A stretch of 64,000 nucleotides of DNA from the NCBI GenBank assembly GCA_030268105.1, contig BSDZ01000017.1, positions 2,212,001 through 2,276,000 on the forward strand. The letters run 5' to 3'. The translations under genes and the position numbers were made by a program. The DNA comes from Volvox africanus. Taxonomy: Eukaryota; Chlorophyta; Chlorophyceae; Chlamydomonadales; Volvocaceae. Positions 24,301-36,200 of the stretch are shown here, one piece after another (position 1 is the stretch's first letter; every line of letters starts with the position of its first letter). Under the pieces are notes generated by a model, which saw only the letters and a list, made by a program, of their open reading frames with translations, made no database searches and had not been told where the DNA came from.

Positions 24301-27300
24301 TCAACCCGAATGGCGCAAGTGTTCTTCTGGTATGCTCGTCACTAGTCCATCTACGCATATACTTGTATCTGTGCGCTCCTGGCCGGGTCCCCTTGTCTGC
24401 AGGTGATGGAGCGCTGGCTAGTCAACCCCTACCCCGGCCAGACCGGCATCCTGTCCCCCAAGGAGGCTATTCTCATGGTGCAGCGACTTGCTGCGCTAGA
24501 GAAGCTCAACTTGTTTGACCACTCGGGCCTGGCACAGCAGCAACAACAGCAGCAGAATGCGGCGTCGGGATCAGGAGGCGGGGCAGCAGGCGGCAGCGGC
24601 AACGCTGGGGCTGGTACAGGCGGAAGCGGGACGGCGTCGACGGCAGGAGGCAGCCCGCTACGACGCGCCTGGGACAGCACGCTATTGTCGCTTGTGCTGC
24701 GCTTGGCGACGCCGCCGCCAGAGCCGCCGGTGGGTTATCACGAATCGCAGTTTGGTGTCCGCGTGAAATGATTATGCATGGGAGCAGTCGGATATCATGG
24801 TCATTCCTAACCCTACCCTTTCTTAGGTATAATATTCGAAAGTGCTTTTTGACCTTGGCTTCATCTCGCCTGGATGCCTTGTGCGCTAACCTGTTAGTCA
24901 CACCCTATCAATCTCCCCATCTCGTCTCATTCCCCTTCAAGGACTTGGATCGCTTGATGGATTCCGAGCGAGAGCGGTACTTCACGGACACGCGCAAGGC
25001 AGACGAGTATTTCCTGCACCTGGAGCGCCGTTTTATGATGGGTCTGCGGGCCTCCGACTACACTATGCGCAAGTGAGGTGGACAGACAGGCAGTTGATGG
25101 CACCATGCCGGCTCAGTGCAAAGCAAACACGCCGAGATGGATGCCATCACGTGGCAATTATTGGTCCAATCGGGACGAGTCCGAACATACTGAAGGCGAA
25201 AGCGATCATATGCAACTGCTATGCGCGCTTCTCTCAATTTTTTGTTTTCTGTACCTGCTACTAGCCCTTGTTCGGAGTTCACGTCAAAGCCTGAGAGGTG
25301 GAAATCCCCGAAGGCGGTTGCTTTCTGGAGTGTCTTCATTCTCCATCCCCAATCCTGCTATACACTAGTGCGAGGGCAGTAAACCCGCCTTTATATTGCT
25401 TTCTCTTGGACCCATCCCCCACCTCCACCCCGTAGGCGCTTCTTCGAGTTATATGACAACCACGTTGCCCCGCATCTTTTCGACCGGCTGCAATTCGTTA
25501 TCATGATTCAGGACTGGGAAGCTATGAGCAACACATTTTGGCTCAAGACGGCGCTGGTAAGGGCCCAGATGCGGGAGGAACCCTGCATGGTCGTGACCGC
25601 GAATAACCGCCGCCAAGTCGTGAACCTGGTCAGCTGCTGCCTCTAACCTTTTGACCCGTGTTTTCCGAGTTTCCTAAATATATGCGTGATGCAGCCAGCC
25701 GGAAAGATGAGCTCAGCCATCCCCAAAACGAACCCACGCCATGTGTTATGTCCTCCTTTCTTACCACAGGATCTCCTGCTTGCCGCGCTGCGCGAGGACG
25801 ATCTCATCATGCTGGCGCCCAACAGCGCACAGGTGCCACCCTTGTTGCCGCTGCAGCAAAACGTCTTTGTGCCGCAGCCTCCAAAGGCGGTGAACCCAAG
25901 GGTCGCGATGCAGCCGGGCAATGGGCCGGACGGCGCCATTAAAGCGGAGCCGCAGCAGGGTGGTGATGTAGGCGTAAAACTCGAGAACGGGGTGGCCGCG
26001 GGTGCACACCAAGGTGAGTGACGGCGGTGCTCATTGACTGCGTTGGTTGCGTGTATGGGTGGTCGAATCTTCCGCTCTCCCTAGGATCGCTAGCTGATTG
26101 GGGTTATGGCGTGGTTTGCGTCGTGTTGCCAAGAGGCGAAGTCCAAAAGGATTTCATGTGTGGGCGGACGAATGCGACAGGATGAGTACCCCACCGAACC
26201 CCACCGAACTGGACATTGCCTAGGGTTATATGGGGGCTGGGAGGCGAACAAGGCAAGTGCGGCCGTCTCAAGCTCAATTTTCGGCTGCAGTATTAATGCC
26301 TCTCCTCCTTGCCACCATTGCAGGCATCAAAGAGGAGCTGCGAGACGGGACGCCGTTGGGCGCAACGACGGGCGGCGGCAACAACTCGGAACCTATGGAT
26401 ATATCTCCCAGTGGCGCTGCCAATGCGCCCTCGCCACACACCAACTCCTTGGCGGCGTCTCCATCCTCACAGGTGCCTCCCACGATGATATCCAGGGGCA
26501 GTCAGGGTGGAAGTCCCGATGCCGCGGCGGATAGCAGCGGCGGAGCCGCCACAGCAGCAGAGATGGGGCATGGTGGCGGTGGTGGGAAGCCCTTGGAAGA
26601 GCGTTTCCCCGGGGTTACCCCGGAGGTGCTGGAGGTCGTCCGCGGCCACGTGGAGTGGCTGGACAACATGGGTGCGTGTCTCGTGAGCTCCGGGGTCGTG
26701 AAACGATTGTTCAAGGGCCGGTGCCCAATGTTTTCTGCAGGAACGGCAGTAAGGCTAGGAACTCGTTACAGTACCAAAGCTAAGTACAAAGCAGCATTGA
26801 GTACATGTATATGGGATTAGCTTAGCGGGTGTCATATGGAGTTGGAGCAGGTCCTAGCGTTGTTTTGTCCCAATCCTAGCTTTTATTTAGCCCAAAACCT
26901 GTTACACTATAATACCGCATTCCTTTCTACGGATGTGCCCGACTTCCCCCTCGCCCTATTCGATAGCTTCCTTCCCACCTCTTTTCCCGTCAAGCGTTTA
27001 TCCATACCACGGTCCTTCAGGCAAGCTGAGGGTTCGGGAACTGGTGTCCTCGCTGCGCGAATACGCGGGGGCGGACCCATTAGTGGCCTACCATCTGTGG
27101 GTGCTTGTGTTTCCCATCGTGTGGGCGTCATTGGCCAAGGAGCAGCAGGTAAGAACCCGGAGATGAGGCGTGCTTTACCTTGGCCTGACTCTCCATCTGA
27201 CACCTTTCCTGCGTCTCCATTGTTTGCTTGGCAGACCATGAATTATTGGTTTGTCTTGACCTCGCTTGTCAAGGTACACGCCGACTCTACGAACCTTCGC

Positions 27301-30254
27301 CACAGGTGAGCCTGGCCAAGCCCATCATCACGCTGCTGGCCAAGGAGTACCACCACCGTCAGGCCAACGCGCGGCCCAATGTTCTGCAGGTGGGATGATA
27401 ACGCTCAGCAAATCGAAGGGGACTGGGGACTACAGTAAGGAACAAGGACAGAGAACCTGTGCCAGGTTCAGCCGGCCGCTATTGTTACCCTGGTTATTGT
27501 TAGACCTTCGTGTTCGCGTCCCTGCCCCATTTGCTATGCCCAAGGCGCTACTGGAGGGCATAAGCTTGTGTCAGCCGCAGCCCAAGATACCGCCCGAGCT
27601 GATAAAATTCCTGGGCAAGACCTATAACGCCTGGCACATCGCCATACCTTTGTTGGAAAGCCACGTGTGCATCTTCCCGGACGAGTCAAGGTGCTTCGAC
27701 AGGTAAAGCGCACAGGGGCCCAGCATTGGGGGGTTCTGAGGGGGTAGTGCTGTGGTCAGTGGGTCTTTAAGGGGCTGTATCCGGATGAATAGGACTACGG
27801 CCCAAATTATTGTAGCTGCAACAATTTTGGTTTGGGTCCTAGGGGCTGGTGGGCGTCTGCAGGGGGCAGGAATGTGGATGCCCTATCCCGAGGGAACCCG
27901 AATGCAGCGGCCACGGACTTCAAGCGTTTGGATTCCTCTTTCATATCCATTGCGTGGATGTACCTTTCCTTCCCAATCCCCTACCTGCAGTTTGGCGGAG
28001 CTTTACCGCCAGGTAGCTGAGGACGACCTGATGTGTGGTCTGTGGCGCAAGCGAGCCGCCACAGAATGGACTCGTACCTCTCTGCCACTCATCCAGACGG
28101 GACACTGGGAGCGAGCCATGGACGCGCTAGGGGAGGCCACGCGGCTCTTCCATGTGCCACCGCATATGGTGAGATCATCCCGACGGAGAGGGTCAGGAGA
28201 GGAATGGAATGCGGAACGAGGACTGGGGGGCAGGATGAGGCTCCTGAGCGGATTGTCGCCCTGTAGCATGTGTTCTGACTGGCGCTGCAACTCTTCAGCT
28301 CGGCTAGTTTTAAAAAGGGAAGGCGGCGCCGTCCCCGGTTCAGGGACAGGAGATCTGCCTTTTTAAAACCCTAAGTCTTTTGAGGCCTTGAGGGTTGCGA
28401 TTCCGCTGCGTTCCTTCTTCATCCGCTCGGTATTCGTTCGGCAAGCTTCCGGTGAAGCTGGCAACATCTCAATATCTTTCTCCTGCCTTGTGATACTGCC
28501 CTGCCTGGTCCCTACTCCCGCCATGTCCCGCACCACGAATCTCCCTTTGGCGGTCCGCAGCGGACGGTTCCAGAGCAACCTAACCGCGGCGAGCAGGCCC
28601 TCTGGGTGGAGCAGTGGTTGTCCTGCTGCAGCCAGCTCAACCACTGGGATCTCATGCTCGATTACGGCAAGGTACGTGGATAGGGCGGAGGGAGCCGTTA
28701 CCGTCGGGCTTGGAGTGAGGAAGACTCTCTTGGGGTGCTGCAGGCGTGGTAAAGCATGGGGCAGATTGGATTGTCTAATTACATCTTAATTTCGAAGGAT
28801 CCGTTTGGGCAGGCGGACGACGACGCAGGTGTGGAAGGCAGCACCCAGTCAGTGATGCCCTATCACGCAGTGCACTGCATGTCTGTACCCCTCTCCCGCA
28901 GCTCCCATTGCCCTATCCGTATTGTTTTCCTGCTGTCTCCTCGTTCAGGTGTAACTAGTATAAAGCTGCGTTGGATGCACTATGGCGTTCTGTGGTTATG
29001 TGGGTCTATGGGCTTGATTCTGAATGATAACGGTCTCGATCCGGGATCTAGGCCTTCCTTTCCGTTGGTAGCGATGATACGTGGAGCGCTCCTCCTTCTT
29101 GCGATCCACCTTGTCATATATGCCGACATCTGTGCCCACAGAGCACTGAGCAGATGGAGGTGGTGGTAGACTGCTTGTGGCGGCTATCCGACTGGACACA
29201 GTTTCGGGAGCACCTCAACTCCACTATGGCCAAGGGAGGAGGCATGGAAGACACGCCCTCGCTGCTCATGACCAGGGCATACCTGGCACTGCAGGAGGGC
29301 AACGTGCAGGCGAGTGGGTGACGGCCCCAGGAATAAATGACTGTAGTGACTAACCATAGTTGGTGCATGGCTGAGAGAACGCCTCCGTGGACTTGGTGAT
29401 GTCGGTGGGAATGAATGGGCGACGGGGCGAAGCATAGGGTTTATAGTGTAGAGGTTATTATATATAAATGGGTGAGAGGGTACTGATGGCTGTGGTGACA
29501 AATGGGGGGTGGAATCTAAACAAAGATTACACGCAGACCACGCACTGTACCGTACCGACCGCAGGATGCTGATAGCCAGACCAACAAGGCGCTGCTGGCT
29601 GCACTTCACCGCTGGTGGGCGCTTCCTGAGCTGCCCAGTCATACCACCCATGTTGGGTTACTGCAGACTTTCCAGCAGCTGGTGGAACTTAAGGTGGGCA
29701 CGGGGCAGCTGGGGCAAGTGGGTTTCCGGATAAAAGGGTTCAGCGAAGAGATGTAAATGGGAAGTGGGCAGGTTGCGTTGTTGAATCAGACTTCTTGGGA
29801 ACTGCTCTGGTACCTGAAACATGAAAGAGCAAATTCCTTACATATTTCCCTACGTGCCTACGGCCGACACCCCTACGACCTGAAGTGCGCTCCCCGCAAT
29901 CCTGACGGCATCTTGGGCTTTCCATCTGGACCATAGATCTCTTAGCTGGCATTCCGCTAGGCTTCATGTCTCATGCCTCGACCGTCTTCCCTGTTCTCCT
30001 GTGCTTTCCCGTACGCAGGAGTCCGCACGCATCCTTGTGGACCTAGCCCAGGGCGGCGGCCGTCCCGACCATTCATTTACGGACCTGAAGGAGATCATGG
30101 AGACGTGGCGCCTCCGCACTCCAAATGACTGGGAGAGCCTGGTGCACTGGCAGGACGTGCTGGTGTGGCGCAACCAGATTTACAACATCGTCATCAACGG
30201 CTTCGGGTCCATGAGGGACATGGCGCCGGCGCTGCACCAGCTGGGATACAAGGT

Positions 30255-30285
<31 letters not shown>

Positions 30286-33200
30286 CAGGAAATCGATGTG
30301 AGGGGAGGGGTTCCGCTCGGAGACGGGGGGGGGCTAAAATGGATGACGCTGGGTTGTCGGATTTGAAGAGGTGTGGTGGTGAAGGCAGGGAGGTACGAGG
30401 GGGCGTAAACTCTTAGGGCCCCCTCCCCTTACCTCAAATATACCTGCTCCAGCCAGCTAATGACGACATCCCTCCGTGCTGCATTCGCACCCACAACGTT
30501 TTTAAGCTCGAACAACTAAACGGGTTCGTTTATTTAGAGATAATGTTACAATTTTATTAACTGGTTTATTTTAAAAATATTTTGTCAAAAGCGTATCTAT
30601 TACGTAAAAACATGTTCGATATTTCAAAAAAACATAATACTCCACAGAATTTGCCAACTAAGCAAACAATGGTAAAACAAAACGCAAAACCAATTTTTTT
30701 GTTAATAATAAACAAAATGAAACCATTATATTAGCTTTAGCTTTACATTGTCAGTTATACAAAGTTTTATAAAATTCAACAAATTATTGTTGATGGTATT
30801 TTACCCACACTCATCCTCGCCTTCGTATGCTCCACAGCCGCCTTTTACTTCCTCCCCATTCCTCACCCGCTTCCGACCCTCCAGGACAAGGCCTGGTCGG
30901 TGAATCGACTGGGAGCGGTGGCGTTGAAGCACGGGCTGCCGGACACGTGTCTTCAGATGCTCAATACCATGTACGGCTTCAACGCCATGGAGGTACAGGA
31001 AGCCTTCATTAAAATAAAGGAGCAGGTAAGGTGTGTTTCTCTGGCTTCACTTGAAGCGACGCGAGGGGCGTTTTCAGAGACCTATGTTTTCCGTCAGGAC
31101 CTTGCTCTCCCTCTACTGCTGCATCCGACCTGCACGCCAGTCTGTAAACTGTTCTGTGCAGGGGCATAGTTTTGGGCGGTCCCGAGGTCTGGCCTCCAAA
31201 GCCTACAACCACGCACTGCGCTCGCTTCCCATGCTCCAATTTTGCACGACAGGGCCGTGCAGTCACTTGCTGTAGTGCACCATGTAAATGACGACCCACA
31301 TGCCGCTGCGTGGCGTTTATTTGTGGTAATAGAGCGCTATATGTATTTATTTATGCTACACACATACACACTCCAATTGCACGGCAGCCGAATCACTTCC
31401 TCCCGGACCTCTGACTATCGGAACACGACCAACACAGGCTGAGGCCTATTTGGACCGCGGCCCTGTGGAGCTGTGTGTGGGCCTGAGCATCATTAGCACA
31501 ACAAACCTGGATTACTTCCAGCCCAGCCACCAGGCGGAGCTCATCAGGCTCAAGGCACTCATGTTGCAGGTGAAGGCGATGAAGTGGAAGCGGGGAAAGA
31601 TCCAGGCAAATAGGAAGGGGAGGACGAGGAGAGGAGAGGAGGGGAAGAAGCAGTTGCAGCCAAGAACGGGTGTGCGAAATAGGAGGTTTCCTGTAGTGCT
31701 CGAGGCCCCTTCCGGTTATAATGAATAGAGGTGTACAAACGGAAGCAGCTTTTTTGGTGGCCTTGGTCATTCTGTTCTTCGATCTGGTTCAAGATGCACA
31801 TCCGTCAGTGTGAGGACAGCTACTTTCGTTTCGTATGTATTGCTACCTGCTCTCGCCGTTAAGAGTGAACGTTCCCATTTCGATACAATCCTTAGGGCCT
31901 GGGCGAGGACGACAACGCCAACACAGCTTTCTCGCAGAGCCTGTCCCTATGCCGCCATTGCCCCGACACGTGGCTCAGCTGGGGCGCCTTCAACGACCGT
32001 CTCTACGAGACCTCCGTGGCAACGGCGCAGCAGGCGCAAGCGGCAGCACAGCAGGCGGCCCAGGCAGGCGGGCCGGCGCCCGCTGTGCCCCTTCCTCACC
32101 CGCAGCTTCAGTATCTAGAGTTCGCTGTGCACTGCTACTTGCAGGCACGTGCGTGTGAGGGCGAGAGGTGCTGGGATGATGGAACGTGTGAGGGCGAGAG
32201 GTGCTGGGATGATGGAACATGTGAGGGCGAGAGGTCGCCACCCGGTTGAACCCGTGCCATAGAACTCGTGTCCACACACCAACACTGCCTTCCCCGCTTC
32301 CCCCTCTCCTCCTCTACAGGCCGTCCGGCAGAGCAGTGCCCAAGCCCGCGCTCTGTTGCCCCGCGTTCTGCATTTGCTATCCTTCGACAACATTAACGGC
32401 GCAGTGGGCAACCACCTGGACAAGAACCACGTGGAAATACCGCCGTGGGTATGGTTCATGTGGATTCCGCAGCTCCTGGCATCCCTTCAGCGGCCCGAGG
32501 CCCAACATGTAAAGCTGCTGCTGCAACAGGTCTCCGCGGCCCACCCGCAGGTGAGTGGGCAATACAGGGACGCGTGCCGACTGCGATTTATGGGCGAGAT
32601 GTGTATACGTAATATATCAGTGGTAGAAACAGCACCCCAAAGTTTCTACCACTGTGATGTATCAGTGATACATCACAGTGGTGCTTTAAAGGAGGTATAG
32701 GAGACCTGGAGGCAAGTCACAATGCGGGCTTTGATGCTGGCCTCCCTTTCACCATAGCAAGTGTAGGCATGTGGCAGCGGGCTTGACAAAGTCCGCGCAT
32801 GGGGTGCGTGGATGGGGTGGACGGGGTGGTGGCGTGCGTGCACATGGGGTGCTTCGAACATGGGGGATCATTGTTGTGGTTTTATCATGTTTCAGCCGCA
32901 GCTACACTGCTTGTCCCCTCCCCTCCTCAGGCGGTTTACTACTGGCTGCGGGTGTACCTCCTCAGCCTGCGAGAGGTGGCCCAGAAGGCAGCACAGGAGC
33001 TAGCCAAGATCAAGGCGGAGGCGGAGCGCAGAGCGGCGGAGGCAGGAGGCAGCGGGGAGGCGGATGGGAACTCCCATCCATCGGGGCAAGGGGAAGGTGA
33101 GGATTGGGGAAATGGTCTTGCCTCACACTGTTGTTGCAGGGATTAGGGCAGAGGGACTTCGGAATGACTATGGGTAGGGGCGAAGGGATAGTAGGGCTTC

Positions 33201-36200
33201 ACACCGGCTCTGGTATAGGTCAGGGTCTAGGTTGGGATCTCAACCGAAGTGTATGCCTTCCTTCCTTCATGGTTGAGTTTCTCCCTTGCTCAATTACACA
33301 TTCGCACTAGGTGCTGCGAGTCGCCTGGATCCCAGCCGCGCCGTGGAGATGCGGGCTTTCGAGGCTGGCAAGGAGGTCATGGACGTGCTGAGGGCGCGAT
33401 GTTCTGCCCTGACCCTGACGCTGGAAGGGATGCTGCAGGTGCGGCTGAGTTAAATATCTGCATGGCCTGAATGCGAGTGTGTCTTCGCGCAAATATTCCA
33501 GTGTATCGGCAGGGACGTGTCATGCTGACCCAAGTCGCGCCATCATGAGGATGTGGTGCTGCTCTCAGGTGCCGTGCCACTATTAGCCAATCACCTCCAC
33601 CATTTTAGCTGTTTCTGAATGAATTCCGCCCTCCTGGCTGGCCGGTTGCGGCCGTGCTGTGTCGCGCCCCCGCAGGAGATTGGCAGCAAGTTCGTTCCCA
33701 AGCCAGAGGAGCGGCTGTTGGCTGTAGTCAACGCGTTGCTTCATCGCTGCTACAAGGTAGGGTGGGATTGTGAGGCTCCGTGGCTATCGCGAGCTTGCGA
33801 TGGCGACGGCTAATGGTTGCCGTCAGCACGACCCGTGCCTCTCCTTACAGTTGAACCTACATCTCGTTCATTGACCCCACCAACTGTACGTAACCCTGTG
33901 CGTACATCAAACCGCATCATCGCTGGGCAGCCGTACCACTCCTGAGCCGTGCTACTCTTGACCACGGCACTTGCCTGTCGTTTTGATTGTCCAAATAACC
34001 GATTGTCCCTCAGGTTCCTTTCGCCAATATTGCCGAGGTGCCGGCGCTGCTGCGAAAGGAGCTGGCGGGTGTGTGCAAGGCGTGCTATTCGCCCGAGCAG
34101 GCGGCCGCTACTCGGGCAGGAGCGCAAGGGGCGGCGGCGAAGCAGGGCGGTGCCGGGGCATCTTCAGGGGCCGCTGGAGCGGTCAGCAGCAATACCGTTC
34201 AGCGGGACATCCGAGAAGCGTTTGTTCGGGATATGAACCCCGAGGGACCCGCCTTCCCGGCCACGTTGGGGGAGCTGTCGGAGCAGCTCAAGAGCTGGAG
34301 GGCCAGGCTGCAGGTGGGGTGGGGTGGGACAGCGGACGAAGTAGAGGAGGCATAGGATTTTGGCTGTGAGTGGCTGGACCATCTCCACTGGTATCCCGTC
34401 GCATAGCACGCTATACGGGGAATTACGGGGAATAGGGTGGGGGTAAAACCTGTACACGATGATGATGATGATGATGTAATAGTAGTAGTAATAGCAGGGT
34501 TGACTTCCTCAGTGCTGAATGCTATGGCAATCCTGTTCTGATAGTTGCTACTTTGGTGCCTCTTTTCCTGGTCTCGTTTGCAGTTCTCGCCTCTTGTTTC
34601 TGGGCAGAAAACGTGGCATTTCCTTCCTTTTTCGGGAATCTCTGGTTCTGGCTCCACATCCTCTGGCTCTACATCCTCCATATCCACTTAGCTCTTCACC
34701 CAGTAACCATTTACTGGCAATCGCGCCCCTCCCTTCAGGCTGACCTCGAGGACAAGCTGCCCCCGTACCTCCGCTTGGCGGACGAGGCGCGGATCCTGGT
34801 GGAGCTGTCTCTCGCGGAGGTCGAGATGCCGGGGCAGTATCTGGGAGGCAACGAGGTGGCCCCGGAAGGGATTGTATACCTCGAGTGTTTCGGCTCCGCG
34901 GTGGCGGTGGTGCGCCGCCATTGCACCAGCTATCGCCGGCTGGTATTGGTCGGATCGGACGGCCGGGGCAGGCACATGCTGGTGCAGACAGGGCAAAACA
35001 ACGCGCAGGTGAAGGGTTATGGAGGGGCTCGCGTGGTTAAGAGGAAAGAAGCATAGACAACAATTGTCGACTGACAGAGTTTTGCAGGCATTGGAAGGAT
35101 GAGGCAGGACGCTGTGCCGGAGCATCGAGCTTGTGGGGGCCCGGATGAATGAAATGGATTGGGCTGTGTGGGTGCAGGGGATGGTGGACTGGGGTTTGAA
35201 GCGTGGTATTTGCAATTGCTGTGTCGCATCACAACGCAACGCGCGCTCCTTCTCATTCATCTCCCTCAGGGCACTACAGATGAGCGCATCATCCAGCTGC
35301 TACGGCTGTCGAACCGGCTGCTCGACGCCTATCCGCAGAGCCGCCAGCGTGCTCTCGCTTGGCATACACCCGTCATCGTGCCGGTATGGGTGCAGGTGCG
35401 TGAGCCCCATCAGCACCCTATCTTGCCATCACTGCCAGCTCCGGAGGGCTCATATCGGACTCTCTGCACGCGGAGATGGGGGGGGCAGGGGGCATGGAAG
35501 CCTCCTGGCAGCTGTGTGCTACACAGGAATGCTTGCTTGGCTCAGACGTCAGGGTCGTTGCCTTCGCAACCGGGAAGACTGCCTTCATAGTTATCCATGT
35601 CTCTATTTGAAGGTCTCGGGATTCTGTCCATAAAAGCATATTTGGCCTCTTTACACATGTTTTGATGAGGGAGGTCGTCATCCTTGGGGTAGTGCTTGGG
35701 GGGGGAGTCATTTGCCTACGGTGGCTGCCCGGCTGCAGGTCCGGTTGATGGAGGAGGCGCCCTCCTACTGCACCTACCACGAGGCCTACGAAGTCAACTG
35801 CGCACGGTACGGCCGCGAGCCTGACATGCCCATCATCGCCTTCAAGAATCGCTGTGCCGACTCGCGCGGTCAGGTCTCGGCTGATGTTGCACAGCGCCAT
35901 CAGGTGTTCACTGAGGTGTGCGCTCACATAGTCAACGAAAACGTGTTCAGCCAGTACGCCTACAAATCACTCCCCAGCTCGACTCACCTGTGGGCGTTTA
36001 AAAAGCAGATGTGCGCACAGACAGCTTTAAGCGGTGAGGACAGCAGGGGCGGGTGGAGGAGGAGGGGGATTGTAGGCACTCCGCAGCTTTGGAGGTGTTC
36101 CCGAGCGGCACAAGGTGGGGGGAGGGCTTGAGGCGGTACCGAATACCCCACATGATCAATTGCTGGGGAATAGTGTTCTGCCTGCAGATGACTTTTCACT

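Larger units (their letters stand above)
27021..33438 (+). other. TRRAP: TRRAP segment 3: exons 31-44, FAT domain
   Basis: Exons: 27021-27148, 27306-27389, 27545-27702, 27991-28168, 28561-28671, 29142-29309, 29565-29693, 30019-30252, 30885-31025, 31438-31569, 31896-32144, 32320-32550, 32931-33096, 33311-33438 (residues 3280-4025). Hallmarks of the TRRAP FAT region: VAYHLWVLVFPIVWASLAK, ELIKFLGKTYNAWHIAIPLL, DLMCGLWRKR, LKEIMETWRLRTPNDWESL, GFNAMEVQEAFIKIKEQ, and PPWVWFMWIPQLLASLQRPE followed by QAVYYWLRVYLL. Introns after exons 36 and 41 have GC donors. Intron 38 carries an (AT)n tract and an AT-rich island, intron 41 a 33-bp tandem repeat, and intron 42 a perfect palindrome. Confidence 0.92.
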
